DNA of 64,000 nucleotides from Datisca glomerata. Taxonomy: Eukaryota > Streptophyta > Magnoliopsida > Cucurbitales > Datiscaceae. The notes under the pieces are model-generated. The model was not told the DNA's origin and did not search any database. It saw only the letters and a list, made by a program, of their open reading frames with translations. Position 1 is the stretch's first letter; the number at the start of each line of letters is the position of its first letter. Of the stretch, positions 21,892-34,298 are shown in pieces. Position numbers and translations under genes: made by a program. Location of the stretch: the NCBI GenBank assembly GCA_003255025.1, contig QANY01005406.1:641277-705276 (forward strand). Direction: 5' to 3'.

Positions 21892-22454
21892 AATGTTGAA
21901 GCAAAAAGAAGGAAAGATTACAAAAGAGGAGAGGAAGAAAACTTTGTTTTCAAAACCTGTTTTTCTCTCAAATAATTAAGAGTGTAAAACAAGTTATGAG
22001 AAATAAATGGGAGAGGGCTGCCTATATATAGGCAATGAAAGTGGAGTTCATTGAGAACTCATCACTTACTTGCACTTTTTTTATTCTACAAAAATAAAAA
22101 CATTTTACATTTTTAATTTTGACTAAAAACAGTAAAAGTATAAATAATTGCCTAATTATTTGACAACTAGTACAATAATTACAGAGAGACAAATTATAAA
22201 GATTCATTGATAATTGTTAACTCGGTCGTCATGTATTCATAACTGCTCTGTCATGATTGCTGTCGTTGAAAAGTCATTGTGACTATTGGTGTGCAATGGA
22301 TTTCTTGATAATTGCTATCTTGAATTCTTGTGCTTTGACTGTTGATTCTGGAGAAGTCATTATTTTCAAACTTTTTTTTCTTGATTATTTCAACATTGGC
22401 ATTTTTCCAAGGACAAATTCTTCTATTCATTGATTTATTTAAATTTATTCATAA
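21892..22454 (+). repeat. Terminal direct repeat 2 of the viral copy
   Basis: The partner of 13837-14400, with the TATA box TATATATA at 22023-22030. Its right end joins the 3' end of the inverted copy within about 15 bp. Confidence 0.8.
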
Positions 22455-22513
22455 TTATTGAGATTGATATCTTGAAATGGATCATAAGACCATTTTGGTA
22501 AAATTTGATCATT

Positions 22514-23700
22514 TTAGGTTCTTTGGTCCTTCAATTGCTGAGAGGTTATCTTTCTAGATGATTGAAGTTTTTGGATTAGGTGACTTCGCTCTACAGATGA
22601 TTCAGAGTCAGAATTATTATTGTCTTCCAAAAAGACAAGCATTTTGTGGATTAATTTTTTCTTTAATTTGGATTCAGGCTTTGTGGCCTTTGATTTTCCC
22701 TTTGAAAAGGGTTGGGATTTGGGTTGTTTGGATTCTTTGGATGGATTTGGACTAGATGTTTTAATTTGTAGATTTGGGTAAATGGACTCATTAATTTTTA
22801 ATGGAGATTGGGTAAAAGGGTTTGTCAATTTTAGGCTAGGATGGACATTTACAAATTCGTGGTTGATGGAGGCAATTATTTCTTGGGTATTAAATTTATC
22901 CCACCATTAAACATAATAATGTCTAGTGAGGATTTCATCTTCAATTGAGTATTACGACTTTAAAATCAAAGGTATTTTGTATTTGTTTGAAAAATAAAGT
23001 ATTTGGGGAAAAAATGCCTCAATTTGGTGAGGGCTTGTAAACTTTTGAAAATAAATTAAAACGTTATTGTAAATCAATTGAAAATAATTCTAAGACGGGA
23101 CCATGGATGGACCACCATCTTAAGAGCTATTTTGAAAATTTAATTTTGAAAATTTTGTCCAAATTTATAAACCATGAATAGGAAAATTCATTATTTTGAT
23201 GCAGGAAAATCATGTGTCAATCATCAATATAGTTAAGAGATTTTTGAAACTTGAAGGATGGACTTTCCAATCTTTCATAGTTATGATTCTGAGGATATAG
23301 AAGGAAAAGATTCTCTCTTCAGAATTTTTGATTGAGCTGATATTGATGGATTTTATTTCTAAGAGAATGTCTCTATAGAAATTGAGATTTTTGTCTCTAT
23401 GACCAGGGACAAAGTAAAATTCTGGAGGAAAATGAGCTTTTGCTATTTCAGTAGGTTCTTTCAAATGAGTGAATGAGGGCTCAATATGAAAACGAATTTT
23501 ACCGGGAGTTTTCCTGAAATAAGGAGATGATTTTTTGTATTTGGCGATTGGTTGATTGACAATTTATGAGTCAAAAGGTTTAGAGACTGAGAATATGTCA
23601 AATTGGTTGACCATTGATGATCAGTAGTTGGGTCTGATGGATCCAAGTATTGTTGATTGAGCTTGGTTAGGAGTAGAAGACTCCTCTTTGATTTGGACCT
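22514..23700 (-). pseudogene. Unrecognised viral C-terminal domain, inverted copy
   Basis: Counterpart of 20180-21310. Frame 23464-23210 holds HFPPEFYFVPGHRDKNLNFY. Frame 22828-22514 holds the Ser/Lys-rich tail (104 codons, with KSKATKPESKLKKK and an acidic DNNNSDSESS run). Conserved between copies but unrecognised. Interrupted by stops. Confidence 0.5.
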
Positions 23701-23739
23701 TAAGGGCCAATTGTCGAGTAAAAGACTCTTCTATTATTG

Positions 23740-24245
23740 AATCATTCATTATTCTTACATGATTTCTGAAAGTGAAACTGATTTTTTTTGTTAAGAATCC
23801 CATAGCATGCCTATGACTTTTTTAAAATCCATAAGGCATGCGAAGAAAGTCCCTTCTAGTATCAGAAATTCTTTTATTGTTTTGTCTGAAAATTCAATTT
23901 TGAAAATTGTTTATCCCAATAGGTTCACAGTTAAAAAATTTCTGTTATCATAAAAGATTTCATCATCTTTGTGAAAACCTATTTTCAACATTTCTTATAT
24001 CATTGAATTAAGGCTGCATTGAAATCTTGCATTAACCCAACATTTTCTAAAATTTTGTCCAATTCATCAATCCTACCATTTCTTGGATATTCAAATCTAT
24101 TATGACCATAATTAACGGATGGTTGTTTTGAGTAAAAAGCGACTGTCCTGCCATTGAACTTTTTTATTTTGAAATTTTTTTGATTGACTATATTAGGTTC
24201 TATCTTTCCATATTCTAGTAAGCCAGATTCCTCAAATTCTTTCAT
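23740..24245 (-). pseudogene. AlkB-type domain, inverted copy
   Basis: Frame 24245-24000 gives the N-terminal half, with FNGRTVAFYSKQPSVNYGHN and ending QDFNAALIQ at a TGA. A one-base loss then shifts the frame before HKDDEIFYD (about 23975-23949). The distal His region (HRHAM) and ISFTFRN follow; the first Arg of RxxxxxR is Lys here. Same domain, same place as in the plus copy, but more decayed. Its presence in both copies shows the domain belonged to the element and was not picked up by one insertion. Confidence 0.75.
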
Positions 24246-24479
24246 TACGAAATCTTGTAATGATTTTCTGCCAAAAATTATAAGTAAGGAAGTTAGGAAT
24301 TGAATTAATAATATCTCGAAAAAATTAAATATTAAAATTAAAAATGCTAAAATAGATTGTTACCTGGCAAAATTTTGTTTGGAAATAATTTCAAAACATG
24401 TTTTGCATATTTGAAATGAATTGAAAGAAATTTTTTATTTAATAAAGAAAATTGTATGATTGCCTTAATGATGAAATAA

Positions 24480-25450
24480 TAAATTAAACTCCTGAAAATC
24501 TATTTTTATATCGAAACGATTCAATTCTTCTTGCAAAGATAACTAAACTATTTTGTTTTATTATTTTGTTAAATAATTTAAAATGTTTCCAGTATTGTTC
24601 AACATATCTAGAGAAAGTAAGAATATTATTAATGCGATCAAGTGAGAAGTTCAACCAGCGTTGTGTAACAAATTTGGAGAAAACAAGAATGTTATTAATG
24701 TAAATAATCAATAAATTCAACCAGTATTTAGAGAAAATGAAAACAATCGAGAAAGCAACAAATTGATTGAAGATTTTATTTATTGTATTCTGGAATTTTC
24801 TTGGAGCATTTTTAAGATCAAATGGCATTATTTTTCATTTATAACAACCAAATGTAATTTTGTATTTGTTAATTCCATTTCTCTGGATTTTTCAAAACGT
24901 ATTAGGAATGTCAGAACATAATTTTTTACAGATTTTATTTTTAAAGATGTTAACTTGTTTTTGAAGAGAAGTATTTTGAAGTTGTTCTTCAATTCTTTTG
25001 AATTTTATTTTGTCTTCCAAAAAAACACAATTATCTTTCTTTATGTGAAAATAAATTTTTGGATTTAGAAACATAATTTTGTTTTAATGTTTTCAATTTC
25101 TCATTGTGAGAAAAGAAAGAAATTTGATTTTAACAGATTTATCCATGTGATAAGTAATTATCTCATCATGCTCTGTTGTAAATGGATAACAGAGAAATGA
25201 ATGATAAACCCAAAATTATTTTGTCCGTCATATTTTTTTACTAAGACAAATGATGTCTTGAAACATATATTATCTTAACAAATATAAACTTTGGGGATTT
25301 CATATTTGATATGCATTCGCGTACTATTGGCAGAAGACAAAGATTCTCCTGGCTTCTTGAAGTACTTGATAGGAATTAGTCATTCATGTATACAATTCAA
25401 ATCGGTTCCTAAATCAATCAGGGACATTGATGTGAAATCAAAATCTTGAA
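24480..25450 (-). pseudogene. Protease/RT remnant, inverted copy, block 1
   Basis: Frame 25074-24892 (ending LCSDIPNTF) and frame 24828-24484 (MPFDLKNAPRKFQNTINKIF, then the three 22-residue units with YINNILVFS) match 18870-19420 of the plus copy, including the same skip of RT motif A near 24890. The protease active-site region is near 25400-25440. RNase H C-terminal sequence continues to about 24260. Confidence 0.75.
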
Positions 25451-26017
25451 TTATTATTCTGATCATTACGTGTCATTTCTTGATTTTGATGTGATTAAGT
25501 ATTTGAATGAAATTATCATCATCTTGATTGTTGGTTCTTCAACCTCATTATCAGGAATTGGGGTTTCAGTAGGTTCTCCTAGTTCATGATTTTTAATTAA
25601 ATTTTTTACTTTTAAAATATTCAATTCATTTGTTATTTCTGTGTTTGATCTTTTAATTCTTTTATTTCAGTTTTAATATTTTTAATTCTTTTTTGAAGCT
25701 CATGTAAAGTATATTCTTTTTCTTTTCTTTTCATTTTGTTGAATTATTCAAGCGTTTGTGAAATGTTTGCAGTATTATTATTATTAGACTTATATTTTTC
25801 TTTGTTCAGAATTGCCTTCTAAAGTCTTTCAAGGTATTCTTATTTTAATTCTAAAATTTTTCAATTTTGTTAATTGAATCTAATAAGAGATTTTTTACTC
25901 TTCATTTTTATTTAAAATATTAATTTTTTGACAACAACCATCCCTACATCCCAAAAAGATGTTTGGAGAATCACTGTCAGAGCTTGAAGTATTTAATTAT
26001 TCAGATTCAGATGTATG

Positions 26018-27140
26018 ATTGCCTTAATGATGAAATAATAAATTAAACTCCTGAAAATCTCTTTTTATATCAAAACGATTTAATTTTTCTTGCAAAGATA
26101 AATAAACTATTTTACTTTATTATTTTATTAAATAATTTAAAATATTTCTAGTATTGTTCAACATATCTAGAGAAAGGAAGAATATTTTTAATGCGATCAA
26201 GTGAGAAGTTCAACCAGCATTGTGTAACAAATTTGGAGAAAATAAGAATGTTATTAATGCAAATAATCTAGAAATTCAACCAGTATTTAGAGAAAATGCA
26301 AACAATCGAGAAAGCAACAAATTGATTGAAGATTTTATTTATTGTATTCTGGAATTTTCTTGGAGCATTTTTAAGATCAAATGTCATTATTTTTCATTTA
26401 TAACGACCAAAAGTACACAATCTTTACAAATTTTCTTTTTAAAGATGTTTATTTATTTTTGAAGCACAATATTTTTAAGTTGTTCTTCAATTCTTTTGAA
26501 TTGTAATTTATCATATTCAAAACACAATTGTTTTTCTTTACAAGAAATTAAATTTATAGATTTAGAAAAAGAATTTTGTTTTAAAGCTTTCAACTTCTCA
26601 TTGTAAGACAAGGAAAGAAATTTGAATTTAACAGATTCACCAATTAGATAAGTAATTATTCCATCATGTTCTGTCCAATCCTCTTTATCAGAGATTGAGA
26701 ATTTACTAGGTTCTCCTAGTTCGTGATTTTTAATTATATTTTTTATTTTTAAAAAGTTTAATTATTTTGTTATTTCTGTATTAGAATATTTTAATTCTTT
26801 TATTTTTATTTTAATATTTTTAATTTCTTTTTGAAATTCCTGTAAAGTAACTTATTTTTCTTTTCCTTTTATTTTGTTGAATTTTTCAAGCGTTGGCGAA
26901 AGGCTTGCAGTATTATTATAATTAGACTTAGAATTTTCTTTCTTCAGAATTATCTTCATAAGTCTTTCAAGGTATTCTTATTTTAATTTTAAATTTTCAA
27001 ATTTGCTAATTAAATCTAAAGAGAGATTTTTTTGTTCTTCATTTTTATCTAAGATATTATTTTTTTGACAACAACTATCCTTATATCTCATAGAGATATT
27101 TGGAGAATCACTGTCAGAGTTTGAAGTATTTAATTCTTCA
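26018..27140 (-). repeat. Duplicated protease-linker/RT block, inverted copy, block 2
   Basis: Its left part (26018-26400) repeats 24460-24840, and its right part repeats 24900-25200 and 25560-25990. The protease core (about 25200-25560 in block 1) is missing here. It adjoins block 1 at about 26010-26018, where RT sequence runs straight into the post-coat linker. A tandem duplication followed by deletion explains it. The frame 27217-26978 is the acidic linker just downstream of the zinc knuckle. Confidence 0.7.
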
Positions 27141-27199
27141 GATTCAGAAAATTCAAATTCTTCTAAATCGTCCTTACTACTTTCATAGTAATCGATTAT

Positions 27200-28090
27200 C
27201 TCTAAGATTCTAAACAATTCTTGTTTATCTTCTTCAGAGATTTTTAATTGATTAACTTTATTTTTGACTTGACAAGTATTAGAAAAATGACCATTCTAGC
27301 CATATTTAAAACACTTAATTTTACTTTTATCAATAGATTTTTATTGAATTTTCTTCTAGAAATTTTTTATTCTTCGAGATGTATTTGTGAATTTTTTTAT
27401 TTAAGTATTTGTCAAAATTTTTACTTTTAATTTTGTGGTATTTTCTCCTCTGAGGCTTGTAGGTCCTTCTAGGGTTTAAATGAGAATTTTTCTTATTCTT
27501 TTAGGAAGGAGCAATAGCGGATAAACCATATTGCACACAGAAATTGTCTAATTCATATTTGACAGTGTTATTTTCTTTTTAAATTTATTTACTGATTTTC
27601 ATATCTATACATATTTTTAGACATTCCTTTTATATTGTAGTAATTATTGTACCGTAGGTAAGACTATTATAGTTTATGTTTCCTAGGTCATTACTAAGGA
27701 CTGTTCTAATTTTATGGGCAAACAAATTGGATAAGACTAATAAATTTTTCATTCCAATAGGGTTGATTACTACCATCCATTTTCATTACTTTGGAAAAAA
27801 AATATTTTTGTACGAGTTGAAATCACTTAGAGTTGGACACCTAAAATTGGTCAATTGATCATGGATACGTGAAGTAATAGTACTTGTCGTCTCAATGAAA
27901 TGTTCAATTATGGCTTAAATAAGTGTATTGATGGCATCAAGAATTGTTTCCTAATCCTCTCCAATAATTGGGATTCCTTCAATATCAATGTTCACTCCTA
28001 AAAGGATGGTATTTTTGAATTCTTCTGTGAGATATTTTTCCTACCAGAAATGAAGCATACCTGTGATTAAGCTTTGATTGGTGTAATTGA
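27200..28090 (-). pseudogene. Coat protein remnant, inverted copy
   Basis: Counterpart of 16950-17810. The zinc knuckle region is at about 27306-27250; its second Cys codon reads TAT and a TAG follows, so it is inactivated. Upstream sequence aligns with the capsid-like core of the plus copy but is broken by stops. Confidence 0.65.
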
Positions 28091-28098
28091 ATTGTTCA

Positions 28099-28850
28099 CT
28101 ACTTTTTTATTGGGTTCTTCTTCCTTTGAAATTTTAAAAGGAGACCAGTGATTAAAGATATTTTATGGTTAAGTATAACTTTTTCAGGTGGCGGATGAAT
28201 GACAATCACTATACTGGAGTCTTCCTTACCCCATATAGATTTGGAAATTACTTTAATATTTCTCTCATGAATGTCCTTGACATAATCAAGGAAAAACATG
28301 TCAATTCTATATTCTTGTATGAATGTCTTCCATTTAGTAAGTATGATTTTTCTTTGATCCATATTATATGATTCTCTGAAACTATTACGTCTATTTAGGT
28401 TGGTTGAGTCATTATTATGTTGAGCTAGACTTTTTCAATCAGGTTTGTATTCCTAGCTTAAGGTGCCTGAATTTAGAAATAAAAGTTGAGGTTTAACAGG
28501 ATGAAAGGTTACTTAGAATCTGATTCTGTGGGTGCTTCAGCTTCGTTAGATTGTTCAGACTTATTATCAAAGATTGACTAACTAACTTGGCAATCTGTAG
28601 TTATTCCTTTAAGTCTTAAATTTTTAATTTTTTTTAATTCTTGTTCTAATTGTTGAATCCTAAGATCTTGATCATTATCAAAAGATGATCTAGAAAAGGA
28701 ATTCCTAGGGATACTAGACTGGCTATACTCGCTAATTTGAGGATTAGAACTAGAAGATGATTGAAAGTTAATTTTAATAGTACCATCCATGTACTGCTGG
28801 ATATAATCGACATCTTCAATTGGGTGTTGAATTGGAGTTAACTGATTTTT
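28099..28850 (-). pseudogene. Linker region, inverted copy
   Basis: Frames 28362-28099 and 28790-28578 are open and match 15600-16270 of the plus copy. The second is Ser/Gln-rich and ends in a Leu/Glu/Lys run (IQQLEQELKKIKNLRL) that could form a coiled coil. Function unknown. Confidence 0.5.
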
Positions 28851-28942
28851 ATTGGTTAAAAGTCAATTTGTACGCAAAGTAATATCAGACCACCTAATTA
28901 TTTTAGAGACTCTAATATTGATATTACTTTGGCTAGATTGTA

Positions 28943-29607
28943 TTAACAGGATTTGATTTTTAGGACTCTATTGATGGTTTCAAAATTCATATTAATTTTG
29001 GTGACTGTGTAATGTATTCTAAAAACCAAAGCTAGGGGTTGAGCACCTTCAAAAATTTGGTAGCTACTAGTTTTAATATTTAAAATTATAGATTTTAGAA
29101 TATGAAGGTCTGTTAAACTAACAGACAAATCTGAAAAATAATTGAAATAGATTAGACCATTACAAAGTGAGGATTCAATTAGTCCTAGAATACTATCATT
29201 AAAATTAGTAAATCTTGCATCTCGCAAGGCTAACAAGACAGAGGTATTTATGCATTTTCGTGTGAGTGGTTTAACTCTAATATGGACTGAACCAAAATGA
29301 AGGAAATTATACCTTCTTTAATGTGATGTTTAATTGCATTGGGAGAAAATAATTCACAAGTTTTATGCTCTTTCCCAAGAGCATATATTTTCTCAATTGT
29401 TTTGACATGATGCTGAGGCTTGAAAAAATCAACAGACTATGTTGATTTATAAATTTCTTTATTAAGGATTTTGGGTATATTCCATACTCTATGGTCTGCT
29501 TGATCATCTACTAAATATTCAAAAGGTTCTTCATTTATTATGTCTGGAATTATATTCATTGTAGACTTATTACTACTACAAGAATTACTTCTAAACAATA
29601 TACTCAT
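28943..29607 (-). pseudogene. Movement protein remnant, inverted copy
   Basis: Begins with a true ATG (29607-29605) but is split by frameshifts and stops into pieces (29507-29307 in one frame, 29236-28943 in another). Matches 14810-15460 of the plus copy. Here the start is preserved and the body broken, the reverse of the plus copy. Confidence 0.72.
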
Positions 29608-30010
29608 TGCGCAAAATAATTAAATTATTCTTAGGCTTAAAATTTTCATACTGTATTTTACAGTCCAAATTTGCTATGAGTTCTACAACCTCCTACAAGG
29701 TCGACTCTTCGCCTCATTACCCCTACAATCACCCTACCCTCGAGATTTACATATCTAAGAAGTCTTATTGAGGTACCTGAAGTAAACCTAATGGAAACTA
29801 ATACGTCAGATTCACAAATTAGAAAAGTAAAGATTATAGAAAAATTATCAAGGATAAAAATAACCAGCCACTTGGGCGGAGAGTGAGATTAAGAAAAAGT
29901 AATTATTCAAGTAAGCAATTAAGTAACAATAAAAGCAATAACCAACCATAAAGGTGATGAAGAACAATAATTATGCAGAGATTAATTTAAACAGTAATAC
30001 ACCCTACCAG

Positions 30011-30027
30011 GTTCGACTCTGATACCA
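30011..30027 (-). other. Viral primer-binding site, initiator tRNA-Met type
   Basis: Minus-strand TGGTATCAGAGTCGAAC. The first 11 bases match the tRNA-iMet complement used by caulimovirids to prime minus-strand DNA and to define genome position 1. It sits at the 5' boundary of the inverted copy's leader. Confidence 0.75.
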
Positions 30028-30059
30028 AGACTAGCGGTAAAATACCACAAAAATAAAAA

Positions 30060-33000
30060 TACTTTTTTTTTATAAAATGGCAATTAATTTAGATATGTAC
30101 ACATATTATGTATGTATATATATATGAGTGAGGGAGACGGGAAGAGAATGAGAGAGAGAGAGATAAAAATGGTAAGACTTTCAGGAGAGGGAGGGAGGGA
30201 TGGGGGAGAGCGAGGGAGGGATGGTATATTTTTCTTTATAGTGGACCCATAAACATTGATTATTTTTTTATTATTATGAAATTAATTATCTAATTTTATA
30301 TTAAATTTCTAAATCATGCTATTCCTATATAAAGGCCTTCAAATTTAGGCATAAGCCTGAAGAAACTGAATCCAAATTTGTCACAAGGGAAATAGACTTT
30401 TCTTTATATTCAAGTGAGAGTCGACATTGCGCTCATAGAAACAAATAAAGAAAAAGATTTTTCAACTTTTTCTTTATAAGGTGCTTTCGAAACCTTTTGA
30501 TTTTTTATTCTATTCCCTTGAACTACCTTTCAAAACCGAGTGGATGGGCACTCAAAGATATTACTTTTCTACTTGTCATCTATGATAACTTATATATTTC
30601 ACGTCTCAAGTAATAACTATCATGACTCATTGACTCTAGTATATTGCAAGAGACATTGAGCTCTGATTATTTTGACCATACATAAGTGAACTACCTTAAA
30701 ATTTACTCATCACTTATGGATTTTTTTATGATTGTTCTCCGAGCTCCCTCCATAAGGGAGACACGTATCTTTGTTACCCATCCCAGTATAGATTATATCA
30801 CCTTGGATGGAATAACCTCATGCCGCAGGTTGGGTATGGTGAAGCTACCCTATCCCAGAGCAATTTGGAGTTGAAAGATACTTTCGAATTCTTGTTGAGT
30901 CCTTACCGCCTCCTCAGGTGGCTCAGAGACCAGGAAAAGAGTCTAGGACCCTAAGAAGTTAGCTGAGTGGATATGCGAGCTGATTCAACAATTAATGATT
31001 TCTCTTACCTTGATGGTATGTGTCAGAAAAGCTTGTGTATCAAGTCGGGGTAAGCATCTTATGCGCCACATTCCCTTCAACCGTTCCATAACTATCTGCC
31101 ACCTATTTTGATCGAAAATAGAGGGAATATGTTTTCTCCGCTGGGAATTAGAAAACTACTTAGCTTGTCTAATCGCGCCATTTGTTAGGTGTGATATCTC
31201 AATCGTAATTACATCCAACTTGACTTTCTAATGAGACACATATTAAGACATAAGTTTTAAAGTCTCATTTGAAATTCACGTACACCTTATAGGTACGGGA
31301 TCCTCTCTTTGATAAACAATCATTTTTTCTCATCAGATAATTGAATATATGTATCATCGTTATCCAACGATCACTACTCAGATTCAACTAATATCAGTTG
31401 ACCATGTCAACTATGAAATGGATCCAAAACTGATTTACAATACAACATATTTAAAACTCTCATTGTTAAATAAAGCGAGATTGTTTTTATGTTACTATCT
31501 TATCCAATATCATAGGACATTACTCCTTACATACTCCATCTTTAAACATACTCACTTGATTAAATAATTAACATACACGTTGGTTGTTATCACTGTACGA
31601 CTAGGGCAAGCAATGAGCACAAGTTTTTCTTTAGTTTTTATATTCAATCACATATTTGTTACATTACCTTCCATTATTTTTGGTGTATTTATTTGAAAAT
31701 CTGCTAAAACTAAAACGGGTAAATTTGATTTATCCTTCTTGGAAATTCATATTTCTTGAGATCATTTGATTCCGCTAAATCTTTTGTTTTTGTCGCTAAT
31801 CTAGTATATCTCTAATGCTTTCAACTAAGAGATTAATCATTATTGTGGAGGGTAAAAACTGCTAGCCCAACAGATTTTTTCTAAGATATCAGGGTTCTTT
31901 ACTTCCACTCAAATCATATATTTTGAGATCGAGCTCCCAACCAATTCACTAACTCACTGGGTCCGCTAAATCCCTTTCTCATGTTAAAATAATTGTTTTG
32001 GTTTACTTCATTAATATAAAAAATTATTCACAAAGAATCATAACCAGTTTGCACGTGGACGCCATTGCATCCAGCTTCATAAACGGCATGTACTCTTTTG
32101 GTTTTTAATTGAAAGATCGGTCAGCACTTGAATATGATATTATGACTTTCAATCATTTAAAATTATATAGAAAAATGAAGTCCAAGCAAAACCAAATTTG
32201 TTTAAGTTAACTTTGTCATGCACCTAAATTGGTTAGATGTTGAACTTTTCTTATCTTACTATATTCAAAGAGGTTTATAGAAGAAGAAATTTTTTATTTT
32301 TTTTCACCCTTTAAATTTCATTTGAATATAAGATAAAATGGGCATTTATCCTTTTTGTCATTAATTCTTTTATATATTAAATGAACATAAATAATTTAGA
32401 AAAATATTTAGTTCTAATAACTTTTCAGCCATTAAACCGGATTTAAATATACAATAAAATAAGTATTTATCTCTTTCAACTTTGCAGCCATTGGGTTTAA
32501 ATATACGATAAAATAAGTATTTCTCACTTTTTTATTCTTTTATAATTGAAATTTTTTTCAATACTACTTTTACATTAAATATTTTAGAAAAAAGTTTCAT
32601 TCTTTTTTTTTGAAACCCCCTTTATTATATATAAATGCTAATATATATTTGTAATAAAATGAATATCTAAAGAAAGGTAAAAAAATTATCTTCAATTGAT
32701 ATTTTAATAGATGAAGTTTGTTATAAAAATAAGAATGATTCGATAATTGTAGAATGATGAACGATCATTACATTTTTAATGTCTAAATTAAATAATATGA
32801 TCCTACACGTGAGAAACACATAAGTTTCAACTAGTATCCTCTAAAAGTCTCTAATTCCATCAACTTCGAAGTCTTTAGAATTTTACTTGTTCGTTGACTG
32901 TAAGACCCATAAAATTAGTCATGTATAAACCCTCATATCCGCGTTATAAAAAAAATTGTTTAATATGGTTATGATGTAATAGTTGGTTATGTGAGTTTGA

Positions 33001-34080
33001 GAGTATTTTATTTCAAACTACCTAAATGCAGCAAACGAACACTACTTTAAATAATATTTATTTGATCAATATTATAAAAAATTATATTGGTAGTTAATAA
33101 TACTTTTACAAAGAAAACATATTTAAGTATTTCTTAAAATTCTTTAAAATACAAATACACTAGCACTCAAGTTTATATAAAAATGAATAAGTTTCAAAAA
33201 GAAAAATTAGAAAGATGAATATAAAAAATATTCAACTAAAGTAATATTATTTTAATAATTAAAATTGTTTTAATAAAAAAATAACTTAATACGACCTTAC
33301 TCTTAAGGAGTAAAATACAGACTATATTTCCTTGGCCTGTAAAATTATTCCGAGCAAATTAGTGCACGTTAACGCTTAACCCAATGTTAATGTCACGAGA
33401 TAATTAATTTACGAGACAGGAGAAAACAATATAAGAATGAGATAAATATAAATATTTATTATTTAGTCTTGATAGATACGTGTTTCACGTTTTTTTTACC
33501 CACGTCCACGTGTTTCACGTTGGAAATCTAATGAAACCATATAACACATTTTTTTATCTCAATTATGACTTCATTTTTACTTTAATTAGTTACTTATACA
33601 TTTACTTTACATATAAAGTATATAATGAAAACATAATTGAACCTATTTTTCACAAAAAAAAATATAAATTAGAAAGTTAATTATCAAGTAATTCGTATTT
33701 CTCTATTTGATTTTATTTACGTTTACCATATATTTTTTAGTATATTTTAATTTAAATTGTCTGAACTATAAAATTTAAAACTATATTATACATTGAAAAT
33801 AAAAATTTAAAACTATATTATACACTGAATCAAATTAAGAAGAGAATAGTAAATAAGAGATTTAATATTAAAAAATAGTAATGATATTTAAAACTAATTT
33901 TTATAATTTTTTTTCAATGTCAATTAAACATTAGATACATGTTAGTAATTTTACTTTTAATGTAACATTAATTTTTCTTTGATTACTGAAAAAAATTTAC
34001 TTTTTCTTTAATTACTGAAAAAAATTTACTTTTCTTTAATTACTGAAAAAAAATTTACTTTTTCTTTTAAAAAAATAATA
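30060..34080. other. Gene-poor AT-rich stretch
   Basis: Purine-rich low complexity at 30120-30225. The part 30500-31600 has the look of a decayed LTR (including 'ataggtacgggatcctctctttgat') but no coding domain. A TGTAAGACCC word at about 32900 could be an LTR start, unpaired. The rest is AT-rich with no supported gene. Confidence 0.5.
33972..34075 (+). repeat. Four-copy ~30-bp tandem repeat upstream of the GST gene
   Basis: Units of the form 'tttttctttaattactgaaaaaaatttac' start near 33972, 34001, 34030 and 34060. It lies about 140-240 bp upstream of the GST TATA box. Confidence 0.75.
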
Positions 34081-34213
34081 ACGACCAACCAAACTAGCTT
34101 TGCTGCCAACGCATGGGCAAGAATTGTGGAACTGTGGTGCTTCAGGGGTACCTACCATTACCAATATTATCGTGCTTCCGTAACTCTGTACTCTACCGAA
34201 AGAAAAATGCGTC

Positions 34214-34220
34214 TATAAAA
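34214..34220 (+). promoter_or_regulatory. TATA box of the GST gene
   Basis: TATAAAA 79 bases upstream of the first A of ATG 34299, giving a leader of about 50 bases if initiation is about 30 bases downstream. It decides the start: the in-frame ATG at 34113 lies upstream of this box. Confidence 0.6.
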
Positions 34221-34298
34221 CTGGTTGCCCCTCCGTCATTCTTGTCACTGATCCATTGCCACCGATCAATTGAAGCTTTAGACTTACCCAGACAAACA

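Larger units (their letters stand above)
13837..22454 (+). mobile_element. Endogenous caulimovirid, plus-strand copy with terminal repeats
   Basis: A genome-scale copy of a plant pararetrovirus. Direct repeats of about 563 bp (13837-14400 and 21892-22454) flank a body with movement protein, coat protein with zinc knuckle, aspartic protease, RT, part of RNase H, an AlkB-type domain and an unknown C-terminal region, in that order. Movement protein and CCHC coat protein place it in Caulimoviridae rather than with ordinary LTR retrotransposons. The repeat-to-repeat distance is 8055 bp, in the range of caulimovirid genomes. The copy is full of stops and frameshifts and has RT/RNase H deletions, so it is not infectious. 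Genus not assigned. Confidence 0.87.
22455..30040 (-). mobile_element. Endogenous caulimovirid, inverted copy
   Basis: Reads right to left: primer-binding site (30027-30011), leader, movement protein (ATG 29607), coat protein, a duplicated protease/RT block, AlkB-type domain, C-terminal domain ending near 22470. Homologous to 14401-21440 of the plus copy throughout, with scattered substitutions and small indels. It lacks the terminal repeats and carries an extra block of about 1.1 kb (27140-26018). Together the two copies form an inverted repeat of about 7 kb per arm. Confidence 0.85.

Noticed and set aside
13837..22454. LTR retrotransposon with 563-bp LTRs
   Set aside because: Movement protein and CCHC coat protein are viral, there is no integrase, and the repeats lack TG...CA ends. 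A pararetrovirus fits better.
30120..30225. Regulatory GA-rich element
   Set aside because: Simple low-complexity purine tract with no gene nearby.
34113..34298. N-terminal extension of the GST with a transit peptide
   Set aside because: A TATA box at 34214-34220 lies inside it, and MATT at 34299 is the usual family start. Kept only as a point to check.
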